The position numbers and the translations under genes are program-made. Under the pieces are notes generated by a model. The model was not told the DNA's origin, did not search any database, and worked only from the letters and a program-made list of their open reading frames with translations. Positions 18,284-28,027 of a stretch of 64,000 bases of DNA are shown here, piece by piece (the stretch's first letter is position 1; the number at the start of each line of letters is the position of its first letter). This DNA is from Shewanella glacialimarina (GTDB lineage: Bacteria > Pseudomonadota > Gammaproteobacteria > Enterobacterales > Shewanellaceae), in NCBI RefSeq assembly GCF_020511155.1, contig NZ_CP041216.1, positions 248,001 to 312,000 of the forward strand, read 5' to 3'.

Positions 18284-19780
18284 CTAGCTATTTTTTAAGT
18301 TATGGACTGTGCTGATGACTGTGGCAATGATTTGCTTTCGATTAATTTTAAGGCCATTAATTGCGATATCTGGCCAGGCATAAAAGTGTCTGGGGCGCTT
18401 AAAACTAGCAAGCTGTCGCGTTACCATTTGAGCTAATTGTTGTTCTACTTTCGTTGGTACTTCAGCTTGCTTGTATTCAATAATCGCCGCGGGTAGTAAA
18501 CCAAATTTGTCATCAGCAAGGCCAAAGACTATAGCGTTAACCACTAAAGGATGTTGCAGTAACACTGATTCAATTTCTTCAGGTTGGATATTCTCGCCAC
18601 CACTGATAAACATGTTATCGACTCGACCTAATAATATCAGTTGGCCTTTTTCATTTAATTGGCCGCGATCTTGTGTGCAAAACCAGCCTTGTTCATCGAC
18701 AGGTAAATACAGCTGGTATTGTTGCTGTTGATTTATCTCTAGATAGCCTTGAAACAAACACTCACCCTTTACCCAAATAACCCCATCAACCAATTTTAAC
18801 TGTCTATTAGGTAATGCACGGCCATGATGTTGCTGTAAATTGGCTTTGGCAGTGGTGATTTGCGAGCTCATCTCAGTCATACCGTAGCTTGTGTAAGTGT
18901 TCACTTTTTTCTGTGCTAGGGTTTCAATCAATGTAGCTTCAATAACCCCACCACCAAGTAATAAGGCTTTTAATCCGCATAACGCCTGTGGCGCTTGTTG
19001 CAGAATTTGAAGCGCTTGCGTTGGTACCATTGATACGTGGGTGATTGCTTCATCTTCAAGTTGCTGCGCCAATGTGATGTAGTTTGATTTAATCACAATA
19101 CAGGCCGCCGCAAGCGCACAGCGATTAACAATCGCCAGGCCACCAATGTGAAACAAGGGTAATGACAGTAACCAACGGTCGTTATTATGCAGCGGGATAT
19201 AACGGCTTGAGCCCTGAGCGCTGGCAATGTGATTGATTAACCCATGTACAGCCGCTTTGGGCGTGCCGCTAGAGCCCGATGTCAAAATGATATTAACCGG
19301 CTTGTGCGGGTTTATTTTTTGCACGGCATAAACAGGCTGACTATTGTCGAGTTGATGATCAGTCGTTACGTTTTGAGTTAAATCAATTAACGCTTGATGG
19401 TGCTCAAGCGATACTATTTCGCTATGTTGCCAAATAAAATGGATCTGAAAACGGCCAAGTAGTTGCTCTATTTTGCTAACAGAAAAGCGGCCGTTAATGG
19501 GAAAAAATATGGCGCCAATTTCAACACATGCCCAATAAAGTGTCATGATGGCAAAGGTTTGCTGGGCTAAGTCGTGATTTGGGGTTTTATTGGCGTTAAC
19601 TGGTGTTGGGATAATGGTCGCAATAATAGTACCAGGCATTACCCCCTGTTGTAGCAAATTAGCTGACAGCACAGAAATGTGTGCCGCCCAGTTTGCGTAA
19701 GTTATCGACGCTCCTTCAAGTAACACTGCAGTATTATCAGCGGATCGCAGCGCAGCTTGTTGAACTGGAGATAACATCAT
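18284..19780 (-). CDS. menE: o-Succinylbenzoate-CoA ligase MenE
   Basis: Activates o-succinylbenzoate to its CoA thioester in menaquinone synthesis. The 498-residue ANL-family enzyme shows the P-loop-like motif ILTSGSSGTPKAAVHG (~165), TSYGMTEMSSQI (~295), the hinge region DRGQLNEKGQLILLGR with GGENIQPEEIES, and a C-terminal catalytic Lys in GLKINRKQI. It is the last gene of menDHCE, 8 bp after menC. Either of two adjacent ATG codons could be the start. Menaquinone is central to anaerobic respiration in Shewanella-like organisms. Confidence 0.94.
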   Translation of the reverse strand: MMLSPVQQAALRSADNTAVLLEGASITYANWAAHISVLSANLLQQGVMPGTIIATIIPTPVNANKTPNHDLAQQTFAIMTLYWACVEIGAIFFPINGRFSVSKIEQLLGRFQIHFIWQHSEIVSLEHHQALIDLTQNVTTDHQLDNSQPVYAVQKINPHKPVNIILTSGSSGTPKAAVHGLINHIASAQGSSRYIPLHNNDRWLLSLPLFHIGGLAIVNRCALAAACIVIKSNYITLAQQLEDEAITHVSMVPTQALQILQQAPQALCGLKALLLGGGVIEATLIETLAQKKVNTYTSYGMTEMSSQITTAKANLQQHHGRALPNRQLKLVDGVIWVKGECLFQGYLEINQQQQYQLYLPVDEQGWFCTQDRGQLNEKGQLILLGRVDNMFISGGENIQPEEIESVLLQHPLVVNAIVFGLADDKFGLLPAAIIEYKQAEVPTKVEQQLAQMVTRQLASFKRPRHFYAWPDIAINGLKINRKQIIATVISTVHNLKNS

Positions 19781-19788
19781 ATCGCTGA

Positions 19789-20814
19789 CTAGCCTTTAAT
19801 CAGTTTGAGCTTATTAAGCTTTAATTGGCCATTTTCATCTAACAAACGCTGGCTAAATGCACTTAAGGTGTCAAGCCCTGGTGGATTATCAGGGGTGAGC
19901 GCCTGGCTAATAAGGGCTAAATCAGCAATACCGACATCAGACTCAAGGCTTGAGCTTACAATACAACGCACACCTTGGTGTTCGGCCAGGCTGACAATCT
20001 CTTGCATCTTACTGAGTGAGCCTAACAACATAGGTTTTAAAATAAACGCCCCTATGCCTGGTTGCTGTTGCAATAATTTATCGAAGTCTAAATCTGCGGT
20101 TAATAAAAACTCATCTAACGCATATTTTATGCCGAGCTGCTGATACATTTTCAAGTTGTCACTGGGTTGCTGGCAAGGCTCTTCAACGTATTCGATTTGT
20201 TTTTTAGGTAAACATGCTAAAAAATCTACCGCTTGATTGAGGGTAAAACCGCGATTAGCATCAAGACGTAGCGTTAAACTGGGTTTACGTGCTAACACCT
20301 GATGAACAAAAGCAATTTCACTGTCCATGTCGGTTTGTGCCACTTTGATTTTTACACTGTGTATATGGCTTAAATCAGCCAGTTTTTGATCAATTACCGT
20401 TGTGGATAAACCGTGGTAAAGCAAAGGGATATTTGCTTGAGTAATGACCCTAACCGGGAACTGTTGCAGGCATTTGGCCGCTAATACACTTAAACCAAAT
20501 TGCACAGAAGGCAATAAACTACGCTCTGCAGCCTGGGCTAGTTCAGTGATCTCTTGCCCTATTAACTGAGATTGAAGCTGGATAAGTTCAGCGCTAACTT
20601 GCGCGAGGGTTTCATGGCTAAAGCCAGTCAATGGTAAACCTTCAATATCAATACCTGCAAGGGGAGATATTTCGGCAAAATATTGTTGGTTATCGTCCAG
20701 TGTCACGTTAACAATAATACCAATTCGATGATCAATGCGTTGTTTAGCAACAGGTAAAGGTACGGTTAAATCAATTTGAAATTGATACAATTCAAACGAT
20801 GCGATCTTAGTCAT
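19789..20814 (-). CDS. menC: o-Succinylbenzoate synthase MenC
   Basis: Dehydrates SHCHC to o-succinylbenzoate. The 341-residue enolase-superfamily protein has the catalytic KxK in SVKIKVAQ, metal ligands Asp in LRLDANRGF, Glu in EYVEEPCQQP and Asp in YALDEFLL, and the second catalytic Lys in FILKPMLLG. It lies 9 bp downstream of menH and 8 bp upstream of menE on the same strand, so the operon context fixes the function among enolase-superfamily alternatives. ATG start, MTKIASFELYQF. Confidence 0.95.
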   Translation of the reverse strand: MTKIASFELYQFQIDLTVPLPVAKQRIDHRIGIIVNVTLDDNQQYFAEISPLAGIDIEGLPLTGFSHETLAQVSAELIQLQSQLIGQEITELAQAAERSLLPSVQFGLSVLAAKCLQQFPVRVITQANIPLLYHGLSTTVIDQKLADLSHIHSVKIKVAQTDMDSEIAFVHQVLARKPSLTLRLDANRGFTLNQAVDFLACLPKKQIEYVEEPCQQPSDNLKMYQQLGIKYALDEFLLTADLDFDKLLQQQPGIGAFILKPMLLGSLSKMQEIVSLAEHQGVRCIVSSSLESDVGIADLALISQALTPDNPPGLDTLSAFSQRLLDENGQLKLNKLKLIKG

Positions 20815-20823
20815 AGGGCACTC

Positions 20824-21663
20824 TTATTTTTGTGGATCATCGCGAAGTAACAATAATAACCTGTCAGCGAACATTTGCGGTTGTATTGAATGAATATTGT
20901 GACCCACTCCTGCAATTATGCTCACATGAGGTTGTGATATAAGTGTTTGTTCTACGCTAGAGGTGGGTATGTTTGCTTGGGCACTTTGTTGCAGGTGTTC
21001 TAGCCAATTACTGGTTATTTGCAGAAATTTTTTATCCTGCTCGCCGCTAATAAAGTAGCTAGGACACTTGAGTTGTTGCAACACGTCTCGACAGTCTTGC
21101 TGCAAACCTAATGAGGTAGCCTGATAGCATGCGTGCAGGTGATGTGGATTGTTCGATTGGCGCTTACTGATTAGCCATTGGCGCTGCTCTGAGGTTAAAC
21201 CTGAGAATACCGCTTGTTGATACCATAAACTCAGAAATTGTTTCAAAGGAAGGGCGTTAAGCCTATCTGCCCAGCGCTTATCGCTTAGTATTCTTTGTTG
21301 TTTATCTAGTTCATTTTGCAAACCGGGATGGGCAGATTCTAGCACTAAACTCAGTAATGCTTGTGGCTGTTGTTTGGCGATATGTAAGGCTATGCGCCCA
21401 CCTAGCGAATAACCAACTAAGTGAAAATTTTGATAGCCTAATTGAGTTACCGCCTCAAAAATATGTTCAGCTGCCTCCAATAATCCTGGGGTCGGTAAAC
21501 GATATTGATTGCCGCCATGGCCAGGTAAATCGATACAAATGCAATGGTAATACTGGCTCATCTTGGCCATCAAAGGTTGCCAGTCTTCTTTTGCTCCCAT
21601 AAAGCCATGTAGAAACACCATGGCAGCTAATTTAGGGTCGCCGTATCGATTAATCCATGCCAT
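20824..21663 (-). CDS. menH: SHCHC synthase MenH
   Basis: Removes pyruvate from the MenD product SEPHCHC to give SHCHC. The 279-residue alpha/beta hydrolase has the oxyanion motif FLHGFMGAKEDW, the nucleophile elbow VGYSLGGR (Ser ~88), and a C-terminal His in AGVGHNIHS. Its ATG overlaps the menD stop by one base (TAATG), a sign of translational coupling. The family has many look-alikes; the place between menD and menC decides the call. Confidence 0.93.
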   Translation of the reverse strand: MAWINRYGDPKLAAMVFLHGFMGAKEDWQPLMAKMSQYYHCICIDLPGHGGNQYRLPTPGLLEAAEHIFEAVTQLGYQNFHLVGYSLGGRIALHIAKQQPQALLSLVLESAHPGLQNELDKQQRILSDKRWADRLNALPLKQFLSLWYQQAVFSGLTSEQRQWLISKRQSNNPHHLHACYQATSLGLQQDCRDVLQQLKCPSYFISGEQDKKFLQITSNWLEHLQQSAQANIPTSSVEQTLISQPHVSIIAGVGHNIHSIQPQMFADRLLLLLRDDPQK

Positions 21664-23420
21664 TAATGCTGTTTAACCCATTGGCTAATTTGAGCGATTT
21701 GATTACTCGCTTGATCATGGCTGACATTCACTTCAATCACGCTGGCGCAATTAAAGTCCATAGCTTCGGTATAGGCTTGTATAAACGACTCTAAATCATC
21801 GGCTTGACGGTAAGCTAAGCCAAACATTGCTGCGCCATAACCAAACTCTAATCCATGTGATAAGCGATAAAAGTCATCTCTGAGTTGTTCGGTTGGAACA
21901 GGTAATAAATTAAAAATATTACCACCGTCATTATTTAATATCACTAACACATATGCCGAGGTGATTTGCTTCAATAAAGCCAAAGAGTTCAAATCATGTA
22001 AGCAAGAAATGTCACCTATTATCATAGTCATAGGGAGTTTGTGACCGATAGCAATCCCTGCGCTGGTGGCTATCAGCCCATCAATACCAGAGGCGCCGCG
22101 GTTGGTGTATATCTTAGGTAAAGCCAGACCAATGGGAGCATACATGTCGTATAAGCGGATCGGTAGGCTATTGCCTATGAATAAAATTTTATCGGCAGTT
22201 TGTTGTTGGGCAATCCAGCGAATAACTTGTGCTTCACCAAACTGAGTTTGGTCAATGTGTTGGATAAATAATTCAGCTAGGGCTTCATTATGATTAATGA
22301 GTTCCAGCGCCCAGTTAGCACTTGATGATCGTGGCCAGGCTAATTTACAAAATGCACTGACGCTGGTTTGCCAAATCTGTTTGCTTTGATGGCTAGGGTC
22401 TAAACGATTTGAGCGAGGTAATACTTGCCAATAACTATGCCAAAGTTGATTTGCCAAGTAACTGATTAAGCGCTTGGAAATAAAGCGTCCACCAAACACC
22501 AAGACACGATCAGCTTGTTCTAATAGCTTGCTGGTTCTAGGGCAAAGCAGCAGTTGATCGACATTACCAATAACCCCTGAATGCTGTCTTAGCTGAGATT
22601 GGGCATCGGTCACTATCGGCCAGGCCAGTTTTTGAGCTATTTCAACAATTTGTTGCGGATTGTCTTCGGGTGACAAGGTACCAACCAGGATAACGCCCTT
22701 ACCATGGGCAAAGCGTTTTAAGCCATCTTCGCTGGGCAGCTGTGCGCCCATTGTTGGATGATAATAACTATATGGATGTTGATGGCTTAACCACTGACAA
22801 AGGGGTTTTAAATATTGTTGAATAATAATCGGCGCATTTTTAGCTTGCTTGGTTAGGGGGCTAAGTTCATTAGGGTAAAACGGCTCGCGGTACATACAAT
22901 TAATGTGTACTGGTTGGCTAGTTTGACTAATGGCTTGATCTATAGTGGTTAACAGTGCACTTGCTGGTAAAGCTAAATCAGGCGTAGGTAGATTCACCTG
23001 AACTGCATAATGGCCAAAAATTCCCGGCTGAGTAATCGCTTGATTGGCGCCACAGTCAATTAATTCTGGCGGGCGATCGCCTGATAATATAATTAACGGC
23101 ACATGGGTTAACCAGGCTTCTATTATGGCAGGATATAAATTGGCAACGGCGGTACCAGAGGTGGTAATGATCGCCACAGGGGCGCAGCTGGCTTTGGCTA
23201 ACCCTAGCGCCATAAAGCCTAAGCCACGTTCGTCAAAATGAGTATGGCGGTTAATCGATGTTTGTGATGCAGCAGCTAATGTTAAAGGCGTAGACCGTGA
23301 ACCTGGCGCCATGCATACGTGCTTAACCCCTAAGCGGCTAAGTTCTTCAAAAATTAATTGGCCCCACAAAAGATTTAAATCGGCACTGGCCTGAGATTGC
23401 ATATTAACAAATACCTGCAA
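21663..23420 (-). CDS. menD: SEPHCHC synthase MenD (thiamine diphosphate enzyme)
   Basis: Adds the succinic semialdehyde-ThDP unit from 2-oxoglutarate to isochorismate, the first committed menaquinone step. The 585-residue ThDP enzyme has [13 protein letters not shown] near residue 40, [15 protein letters not shown] with the downstream GDRPPEL, GNSLPIR and [16 protein letters not shown] in the cofactor half, and the metal-binding [14 protein letters not shown] ... [13 protein letters not shown]. The first ATG gives [10 protein letters not shown]; an ATG six codons later is an alternative. It leads the operon menDHCE, whose promoter must lie in the 448-bp gap upstream. The isochorismate synthase gene menF is not in the window. 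Confidence 0.96.
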   Translation of the reverse strand: MQVFVNMQSQASADLNLLWGQLIFEELSRLGVKHVCMAPGSRSTPLTLAAASQTSINRHTHFDERGLGFMALGLAKASCAPVAIITTSGTAVANLYPAIIEAWLTHVPLIILSGDRPPELIDCGANQAITQPGIFGHYAVQVNLPTPDLALPASALLTTIDQAISQTSQPVHINCMYREPFYPNELSPLTKQAKNAPIIIQQYLKPLCQWLSHQHPYSYYHPTMGAQLPSEDGLKRFAHGKGVILVGTLSPEDNPQQIVEIAQKLAWPIVTDAQSQLRQHSGVIGNVDQLLLCPRTSKLLEQADRVLVFGGRFISKRLISYLANQLWHSYWQVLPRSNRLDPSHQSKQIWQTSVSAFCKLAWPRSSSANWALELINHNEALAELFIQHIDQTQFGEAQVIRWIAQQQTADKILFIGNSLPIRLYDMYAPIGLALPKIYTNRGASGIDGLIATSAGIAIGHKLPMTMIIGDISCLHDLNSLALLKQITSAYVLVILNNDGGNIFNLLPVPTEQLRDDFYRLSHGLEFGYGAAMFGLAYRQADDLESFIQAYTEAMDFNCASVIEVNVSHDQASNQIAQISQWVKQH

Positions 23421-23868
23421 AAAAGAGTCTGTTTTAAGTGTAACCGTTCGTCATAGCGATATCTAAGATTAAGTCTTCATTTTTAACATGGCGCTGAAAA
23501 ATATCAGTGAAAATATTTACTAAAACCCCACAAGTAAATTTTTTGTTGTGCTAATGTTAGATATATGATTTATATATAAAGCCAGATACTTAAACAATGT
23601 CAAACTGTTAAACAAGAAAAATCAAACATAAACAGGATAGCTTGATGTTAGCGATAGACTGAGTTTTAAATTGCTTAGGCGATTGCTAATGCAATTGGAG
23701 TCACACTAGCTCTCGCTTATGATGGTTACAACTTGGTTATAACAAGATAAAAAAACAATAATCTCACCTACCATAGTGAGTCGGTTAATTGATTAAACAT
23801 TGCTGACCAATTAATTGAACTCATCCCTTATCAAAAGAGGATATAGGTGAATAATCAGGAGAACATAT
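23421..23868. other. Divergent promoter region between menD and the HDOD gene
   Basis: 448 bp, AT-rich, with no convincing ORF or strong hairpin. It must hold the men operon promoter on one strand and the HDOD promoter on the other. Near the right end, TTAATTGA occurs twice about 30 bp apart, too short to interpret. Confidence 0.45.
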
Positions 23869-24699
23869 ATGCAGACTTCGGCGCTATTAAAAAGAGTTGA
23901 TGAACTTCCTCGTTTACCTAAAGCGATCAGTGAATTACTCGAAGCGGTTAATAATGAAAATAGTTCAGTAAAAAGTATTTCATCAAAAGTAGCTCAAGAT
24001 ACCTTAATCAGCGCGCGGGTACTTCGTTTAGCTAATTCTGCCCATTTTGGCCGCAGTCGAGAAGTGGGTTCGATTGATGAAGCGGTGATCCGCCTCGGAA
24101 TGCAAACCTTGCGAACCTTAGTCATTGCCTCTGCAGTTGTTGGTGCAATTCCTAAGGTAAATGGTATTGATTTGGCTGACTTTTGGGGCCAAACCTTTGA
24201 AGTAGCACTATACAGTCAGGAATTAGCCAAGCGTTGTAATGTGCCCGCAGATGAAGCATTTACCTGTGGTATTTTACACCGTATTGGTGAGTTATTAGTT
24301 GCCACCATTGAACCAGACTTGGCGGCGCAAATTCGTGCTGCGGTAGAGCAAGGTGGCGATGCGCAAGAGCTTGAAACCACATTGTTAGGTTTTAATTGTC
24401 CATCAGTTGGCGCACTATTGGCTAAAAACTGGAAATTTACCCCTAGTTTAGTGGCTGGCATAGAGTTTCAACGTAATCCTATTGCGGCGGAACCCGCATC
24501 CAAATTAGCGATTTTAATGTATTTATCTCAGCATATTTATATGCATTGGGATGATGATCGTGAGGAAGAAATCTTTACTGCCTGGCTTGCAGCCCTAGCG
24601 AATAAAGCCGGTATTATTAAAATGGATATGTCAGGTTTAGCTGAGAAGTTAGAAGAGTTACGCGGTAAGGGCTTAGAGATTGGTAAGCAATTAGTGTAA
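23869..24699 (+). CDS. HDOD-domain signalling protein
   Basis: A cytoplasmic protein of 276 residues made almost wholly of an HDOD domain, a catalytically inactive relative of HD phosphohydrolases used in signalling. Family features: LPRLPKAISELLEAV at the start, VAQDTLISARVLRLANSAHFG, and IDEAVIRLGMQTLRTLVIAS. The HD metal-binding pair is absent, as the family name implies. CAGGAGAA precedes the ATG at a good distance. It is monocistronic with a clear terminator. The partner pathway is unknown; homologues commonly affect motility, biofilm or second-messenger signalling. Confidence 0.88.
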   Translation: MQTSALLKRVDELPRLPKAISELLEAVNNENSSVKSISSKVAQDTLISARVLRLANSAHFGRSREVGSIDEAVIRLGMQTLRTLVIASAVVGAIPKVNGIDLADFWGQTFEVALYSQELAKRCNVPADEAFTCGILHRIGELLVATIEPDLAAQIRAAVEQGGDAQELETTLLGFNCPSVGALLAKNWKFTPSLVAGIEFQRNPIAAEPASKLAILMYLSQHIYMHWDDDREEEIFTAWLAALANKAGIIKMDMSGLAEKLEELRGKGLEIGKQLV

Positions 24700-24759
24700 A
24701 TCGATTTGTAGAGTCAAATTTTTTCATATATTTAGAATCAAATCTTGTCATAAAACAGT

Positions 24760-24793
24760 ACCAGCAACTTTTCACTAGGTTGCTGGTTTTTTT
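24760..24793 (+). terminator. Rho-independent terminator of the HDOD gene
   Basis: A perfect 9-bp stem, ACCAGCAAC / GTTGCTGGT, with a 10-base loop and T7. Confidence 0.92.
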
Positions 24794-24855
24794 ATTTATA
24801 AATTAGTACCTACCCCTTGCTTGATTGAACTCGATTATGATGAAGATTGTTTAGC

Positions 24856-25290
24856 TTAATCCGAATTGAGGTTATTTATCCATTCACTCATTACCACGTG
24901 GGTTTTGATTTTAATAATGTCAGTTTGTGCATCAATAAATTCACGAATTTCATGTAAGCGCTTCATTGAGTCCGCATGCACATAGACTAATAAATCCATG
25001 TCACCGGTAATGCCCTGGCAGGTAATGACCTCAGGGATACTGTGAAAAACGTGTACCACATCGGCGCATCGTGGGCATTTATGCTGGATTTCAAAGTAAG
25101 CTGATACCCCTTGTTTTTGCGATTCGCTTAAAAGCACCTGGTAGCCGCGGATCACGCCGGTGTTTTCCAGTTTTTTAATCCTTTCGGTCACAGCACTTCG
25201 AGATAAATTGACTCTATCTGCAATAGTCGAAATACTTTGACGCGCATCTTGGCGTAACTCATTTATAATGGCTTTATCAAATTTATCCAC
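24856..25290 (-). CDS. Lrp/AsnC-family transcriptional regulator
   Basis: A 144-residue Lrp/AsnC regulator. The N-terminal winged helix (1-~60) begins MDKFDKAIINELRQDARQS and includes VNLSRSAVTERIKKLENTG, the recognition helix. The RAM ligand-binding domain follows, with GITGDMDLLVYVHAD. It is divergent from an amino-acid exporter gene, with two identical 12-bp repeats in the shared 141-bp gap, the classic set-up of a local regulator controlling a transporter in response to its amino-acid substrate. Length is slightly short of global Lrp (~164), in line with a specialised paralogue. Confidence 0.92.
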   Translation of the reverse strand: MDKFDKAIINELRQDARQSISTIADRVNLSRSAVTERIKKLENTGVIRGYQVLLSESQKQGVSAYFEIQHKCPRCADVVHVFHSIPEVITCQGITGDMDLLVYVHADSMKRLHEIREFIDAQTDIIKIKTHVVMSEWINNLNSD

Positions 25291-25297
25291 AACTGAT

Positions 25298-25339
25298 CCG
25301 TCATTTTGTTAGTATTTTTATCTTTAACCGTCATTTTGT
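25298..25339 (+). promoter_or_regulatory. Candidate Lrp-type operator: two 12-bp direct repeats
   Basis: CCGTCATTTTGT occurs perfectly at 25298-25309 and 25328-25339, start to start 30 bp (about three helical turns), between the divergent Lrp-family and exporter genes. Helical phasing fits a multimeric Lrp-type protein; the binding itself is inferred. Confidence 0.6.
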
Positions 25340-25431
25340 GGGTTTAATCGAGCAGTTTGCGTTATATCGCCGACAGAATGAAAACCCATGTGACACTATA
25401 ATAACCTAAAATAAGCCCAGTAGAATAACAA

Positions 25432-26721
25432 ATGAATCAAATCACAGGAACCATAGGACGTTGGCAAGGCGCAGGCTTAATGGCCACCACTTTGCTGGGT
25501 ACAGGGGTGTTTATATTACCGCAAATGACGATAGCAGTGGCGGACTCAGGGGCTTTATTAGGCTGGTTAATTCTGACCTTAGCCATTATTCCGGTAGCGT
25601 TAGTCTTTGGATTATTGGCGAGCCGTTTCCCCCACGCAGCTGGGCCAGCTTATTTTGTTGAGAAAGCATTTGGCCGAACTGCTGGCAGAACCATTGGGCT
25701 TATTTTTCTACTCGTTATTCCTATTGGTGCGCCTGCGGCAATTTTAATGACCTTTCAATTTATGGACGCATTAGTGCCGCTGCACAATGGCTGGCAATTA
25801 GTCGCCGAACTATTTGTGGTGTTGATGTTGTTAGGCCTAAATATTCGCGGTATTCAGGTGTCAGCCAAGTTGCAGTTTGGATTAACTTTGGCGATTGTGG
25901 CTGTGGTAGCAATATTATTTGGCGCAAGTGGTCTCAACTCAGAGCAACTTGAGTCTTTTAACCAAACTAGCCATCCACAGGTGAGTACAGTCATGTTGGC
26001 AATGGGCATAGGTTTTTGGAGCTTTTTAGGTATTGAAGCCATGACCCATCTTGCTAGTGATTTCCGTCGCCCAGATAAGGACATGTTACCTGCCATTTTA
26101 ATGGGTACAGTATTAGTGGGTATTATTTACTTAGCCTGTACATTTTTATTGTTAATGGTGCCGTCGGATAAAAATGGCGTAGCGATGATAAGCGCGTTTG
26201 ACTACCTACTGAGTGACAGCTTTTTACACGGTTATGGTGCTCAAATAATCGGTGTTTTAGGTATAGCCAGTGGTTTAGCAACGGTGAATGTTTATGCTGG
26301 AAGCGCTGCAAGATTACTGTGGAGCTTTAGCAAAGAAGGTATTTTACCTAAATACTTTGTGGTGCTAAATCGCCATGGTGTTCCGTTTAGGGCCTTGTTT
26401 GCCATTCTGGGCACTATGGCATTAGTGATTGTGCTGACCTTTTATTCTAATCAGGATTTAGAAAAACTGATTGCCTGGAGCAATGGAGTATTTGTGATTA
26501 TCTATTTATTGGCGATGCTCTCAGCGGTTAAACTATTGAGTAAGCGTTATCTGCCTTTAGTGGTTGCTAGCTGCCTATTTTGTGTCGGTATTGGTATCGC
26601 CCTTGCTGACAACATGCTATATGCGGTTTTGTTGGTCGCTGTCATAGCCCCATTTATGTGGTGGCAAAAAACACACTTACAAAGCAAGTCTATGCAAACT
26701 CCGGCGCACTTACCCGAATAA
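25432..26721 (+). CDS. yjeH: YjeH-like amino-acid exporter (APC superfamily)
   Basis: An inner-membrane transporter of 429 residues with about 12 hydrophobic segments. It resembles E. coli YjeH, an exporter of L-methionine and branched-chain amino acids: GLMATTLLGTGVFILPQM in helix 1, FPHAAGPAYFVEKAFG, and FLLVIPIGAPAAILMTFQF. The helix 1 motif GTGVF is the APC substrate-contact break. The divergent Lrp-family gene and repeats suggest amino-acid-responsive control. Substrate is inferred from the family; another neutral amino acid is possible. Confidence 0.85.
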   Translation: MNQITGTIGRWQGAGLMATTLLGTGVFILPQMTIAVADSGALLGWLILTLAIIPVALVFGLLASRFPHAAGPAYFVEKAFGRTAGRTIGLIFLLVIPIGAPAAILMTFQFMDALVPLHNGWQLVAELFVVLMLLGLNIRGIQVSAKLQFGLTLAIVAVVAILFGASGLNSEQLESFNQTSHPQVSTVMLAMGIGFWSFLGIEAMTHLASDFRRPDKDMLPAILMGTVLVGIIYLACTFLLLMVPSDKNGVAMISAFDYLLSDSFLHGYGAQIIGVLGIASGLATVNVYAGSAARLLWSFSKEGILPKYFVVLNRHGVPFRALFAILGTMALVIVLTFYSNQDLEKLIAWSNGVFVIIYLLAMLSAVKLLSKRYLPLVVASCLFCVGIGIALADNMLYAVLLVAVIAPFMWWQKTHLQSKSMQTPAHLPE

Positions 26722-26727
26722 GCTGAG

Positions 26728-27177
26728 CTAGCTTTGGGATATGGCCATATTACGCATTTGGATTAGTTCGCTGTGCTTGAGGTGAAGTAAGTCTGCACAG
26801 CGACGAATAACTTGGTCTTCATGTTGCGATAGTTCACCATCGGCATAAGCTAATTGCCACATTGCCAGTAGTAACTGCTGCTTTTCATCAAGGCTGAACG
26901 CTTGATTCACTTCAGCGGTAAATTCAAATAACGAGGTTGCGTTACCTCTGATCAAGGTCGCCTCTTCAATTAGTTCTTTCGTTTGCTCTGCATTGATATT
27001 CAATGCGTTAGCAAGCATGCTGGGTAACAGTGCTGCTTCATTGTCATCCAAGGTTTCATCAGCGTATACCACTTCTAGTAACAGTGTGGCTGCCGCTAGG
27101 TTCAATTGACGGGTTTTATCTTCCGGGCTGTCTGCCTGGGTACGTGCTTGAATAAATTGTTTGAGTTTGGCAATCAT
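26728..27177 (-). CDS. TerB-family protein
   Basis: A cytoplasmic helical protein of 149 residues with the TerB-like acidic repeat pattern: LLEVVYADETLDDNEAALLP and LWQLAYADGELSQHEDQVIRRCADLL, in which Asp/Glu clusters are thought to bind metal. Stand-alone TerB-like proteins are common and usually not part of a tellurite-resistance operon; no terC, terD or terZ lies nearby, so a resistance role should not be assumed. It converges with the exporter gene with only 6 bp between stops. Confidence 0.82.
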   Translation of the reverse strand: MIAKLKQFIQARTQADSPEDKTRQLNLAAATLLLEVVYADETLDDNEAALLPSMLANALNINAEQTKELIEEATLIRGNATSLFEFTAEVNQAFSLDEKQQLLLAMWQLAYADGELSQHEDQVIRRCADLLHLKHSELIQMRNMAISQS

Positions 27178-27250
27178 CGTTATTCCTCTTAATTTCGCCT
27201 CTTTCTAACAAAGACGTATGCTATTCAATATACATACTAACAAAGACAAC

Positions 27251-27275
27251 AATGCCGAGCACAGTGCTCGGCATT
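27251..27275 (-). terminator. Strong hairpin after the DUF2780 gene
   Basis: AATGCCGAGC (27251-27260) and GCTCGGCATT (27266-27275) pair perfectly around a 5-base loop that can pair further. On the minus strand only a broken T-rich tract follows. It lies between the DUF2780 stop and the TerB start, so it probably ends the DUF2780 transcript. Confidence 0.65.
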
Positions 27276-27335
27276 AATTTATGTTTATATTTGTAAATGA
27301 ACGGATCAATTAGTTTGCAAGATTTCTGGCAAAGT

Positions 27336-27869
27336 TTATAGCAGCGAACCTAAGCCTTTCATAAGTAAGTCAACGGTGCCTTGACCTGATTGTTGCTGTA
27401 AATATTGCTTAGCAATGTCGACCATAGGCGCAATATATTCTTTTGAAATACCCAGTTTTTCAAAAGAGTCATAAACAACTGCAGCCCCCTGAAATGATGA
27501 ACCTAGGTTACCTGCTTTTGACAATAAGCCTGACATACCTGAATCACCACCCATGGCCGGTACTGCACCTAATAATGAGTCTATGCCGGGAATGCTGTTA
27601 CTTAAGGTGCTGAAATCGTTATTGCCTAGGTTTGACTGGGCTAAATTAAGTATCGAGCCTAAGCCGCCAGCAGCTTGTTGCTCAGTTAAGCCAAGTTGGG
27701 ACATAACATTGCCCACTAAGGCGTTATCCGCTAACCCAGTTACTGCAGCAGCTTGGGTTGCTACGGGGACAACTTCTTTTTTGGTGACATTGTCTAACCA
27801 ACCAGCATTTGCTGGAGCAGAGAGTAATACGGCTGATAATACTGAACAGGCAATAATAGAACGGTTCAT
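27336..27869 (-). CDS. DUF2780-family exported protein
   Basis: A 177-residue protein with a clear signal peptide (MNRSIIACSVLSAVLLSAPANA, cleavage after ANA). The mature part fits DUF2780: a Gly/Leu-rich segment (VMSQLGLTEQQAAGGLGSILNLA) and a C-terminal helix (LGISKEYIAPMVDIAKQYL) ending KGLGSLL. Function is unknown. A separate promoter is likely because a hairpin isolates it from the downstream TerB gene. Confidence is high that it is a real exported protein. Confidence 0.85.
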   Translation of the reverse strand: MNRSIIACSVLSAVLLSAPANAGWLDNVTKKEVVPVATQAAAVTGLADNALVGNVMSQLGLTEQQAAGGLGSILNLAQSNLGNNDFSTLSNSIPGIDSLLGAVPAMGGDSGMSGLLSKAGNLGSSFQGAAVVYDSFEKLGISKEYIAPMVDIAKQYLQQQSGQGTVDLLMKGLGSLL

Positions 27870-28027
27870 AAAGTTGATCCTTTGGTAAAAATAGTGCTGA
27901 TATTGGCATTATGTTAACTTTTTTTGCCTCTATACGACATATGAAGATTTTGTTTTGTGCAAACTCGATCAATTTTGGGTATCCTTAGCGCCATAATCAT
28001 CTTAAGCCGATTTTTGGGATCTCACTT

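Noticed and set aside
26728-27177. Tellurite-resistance island
   Set aside because: Only a stand-alone TerB-type protein is present; no other ter genes are nearby.
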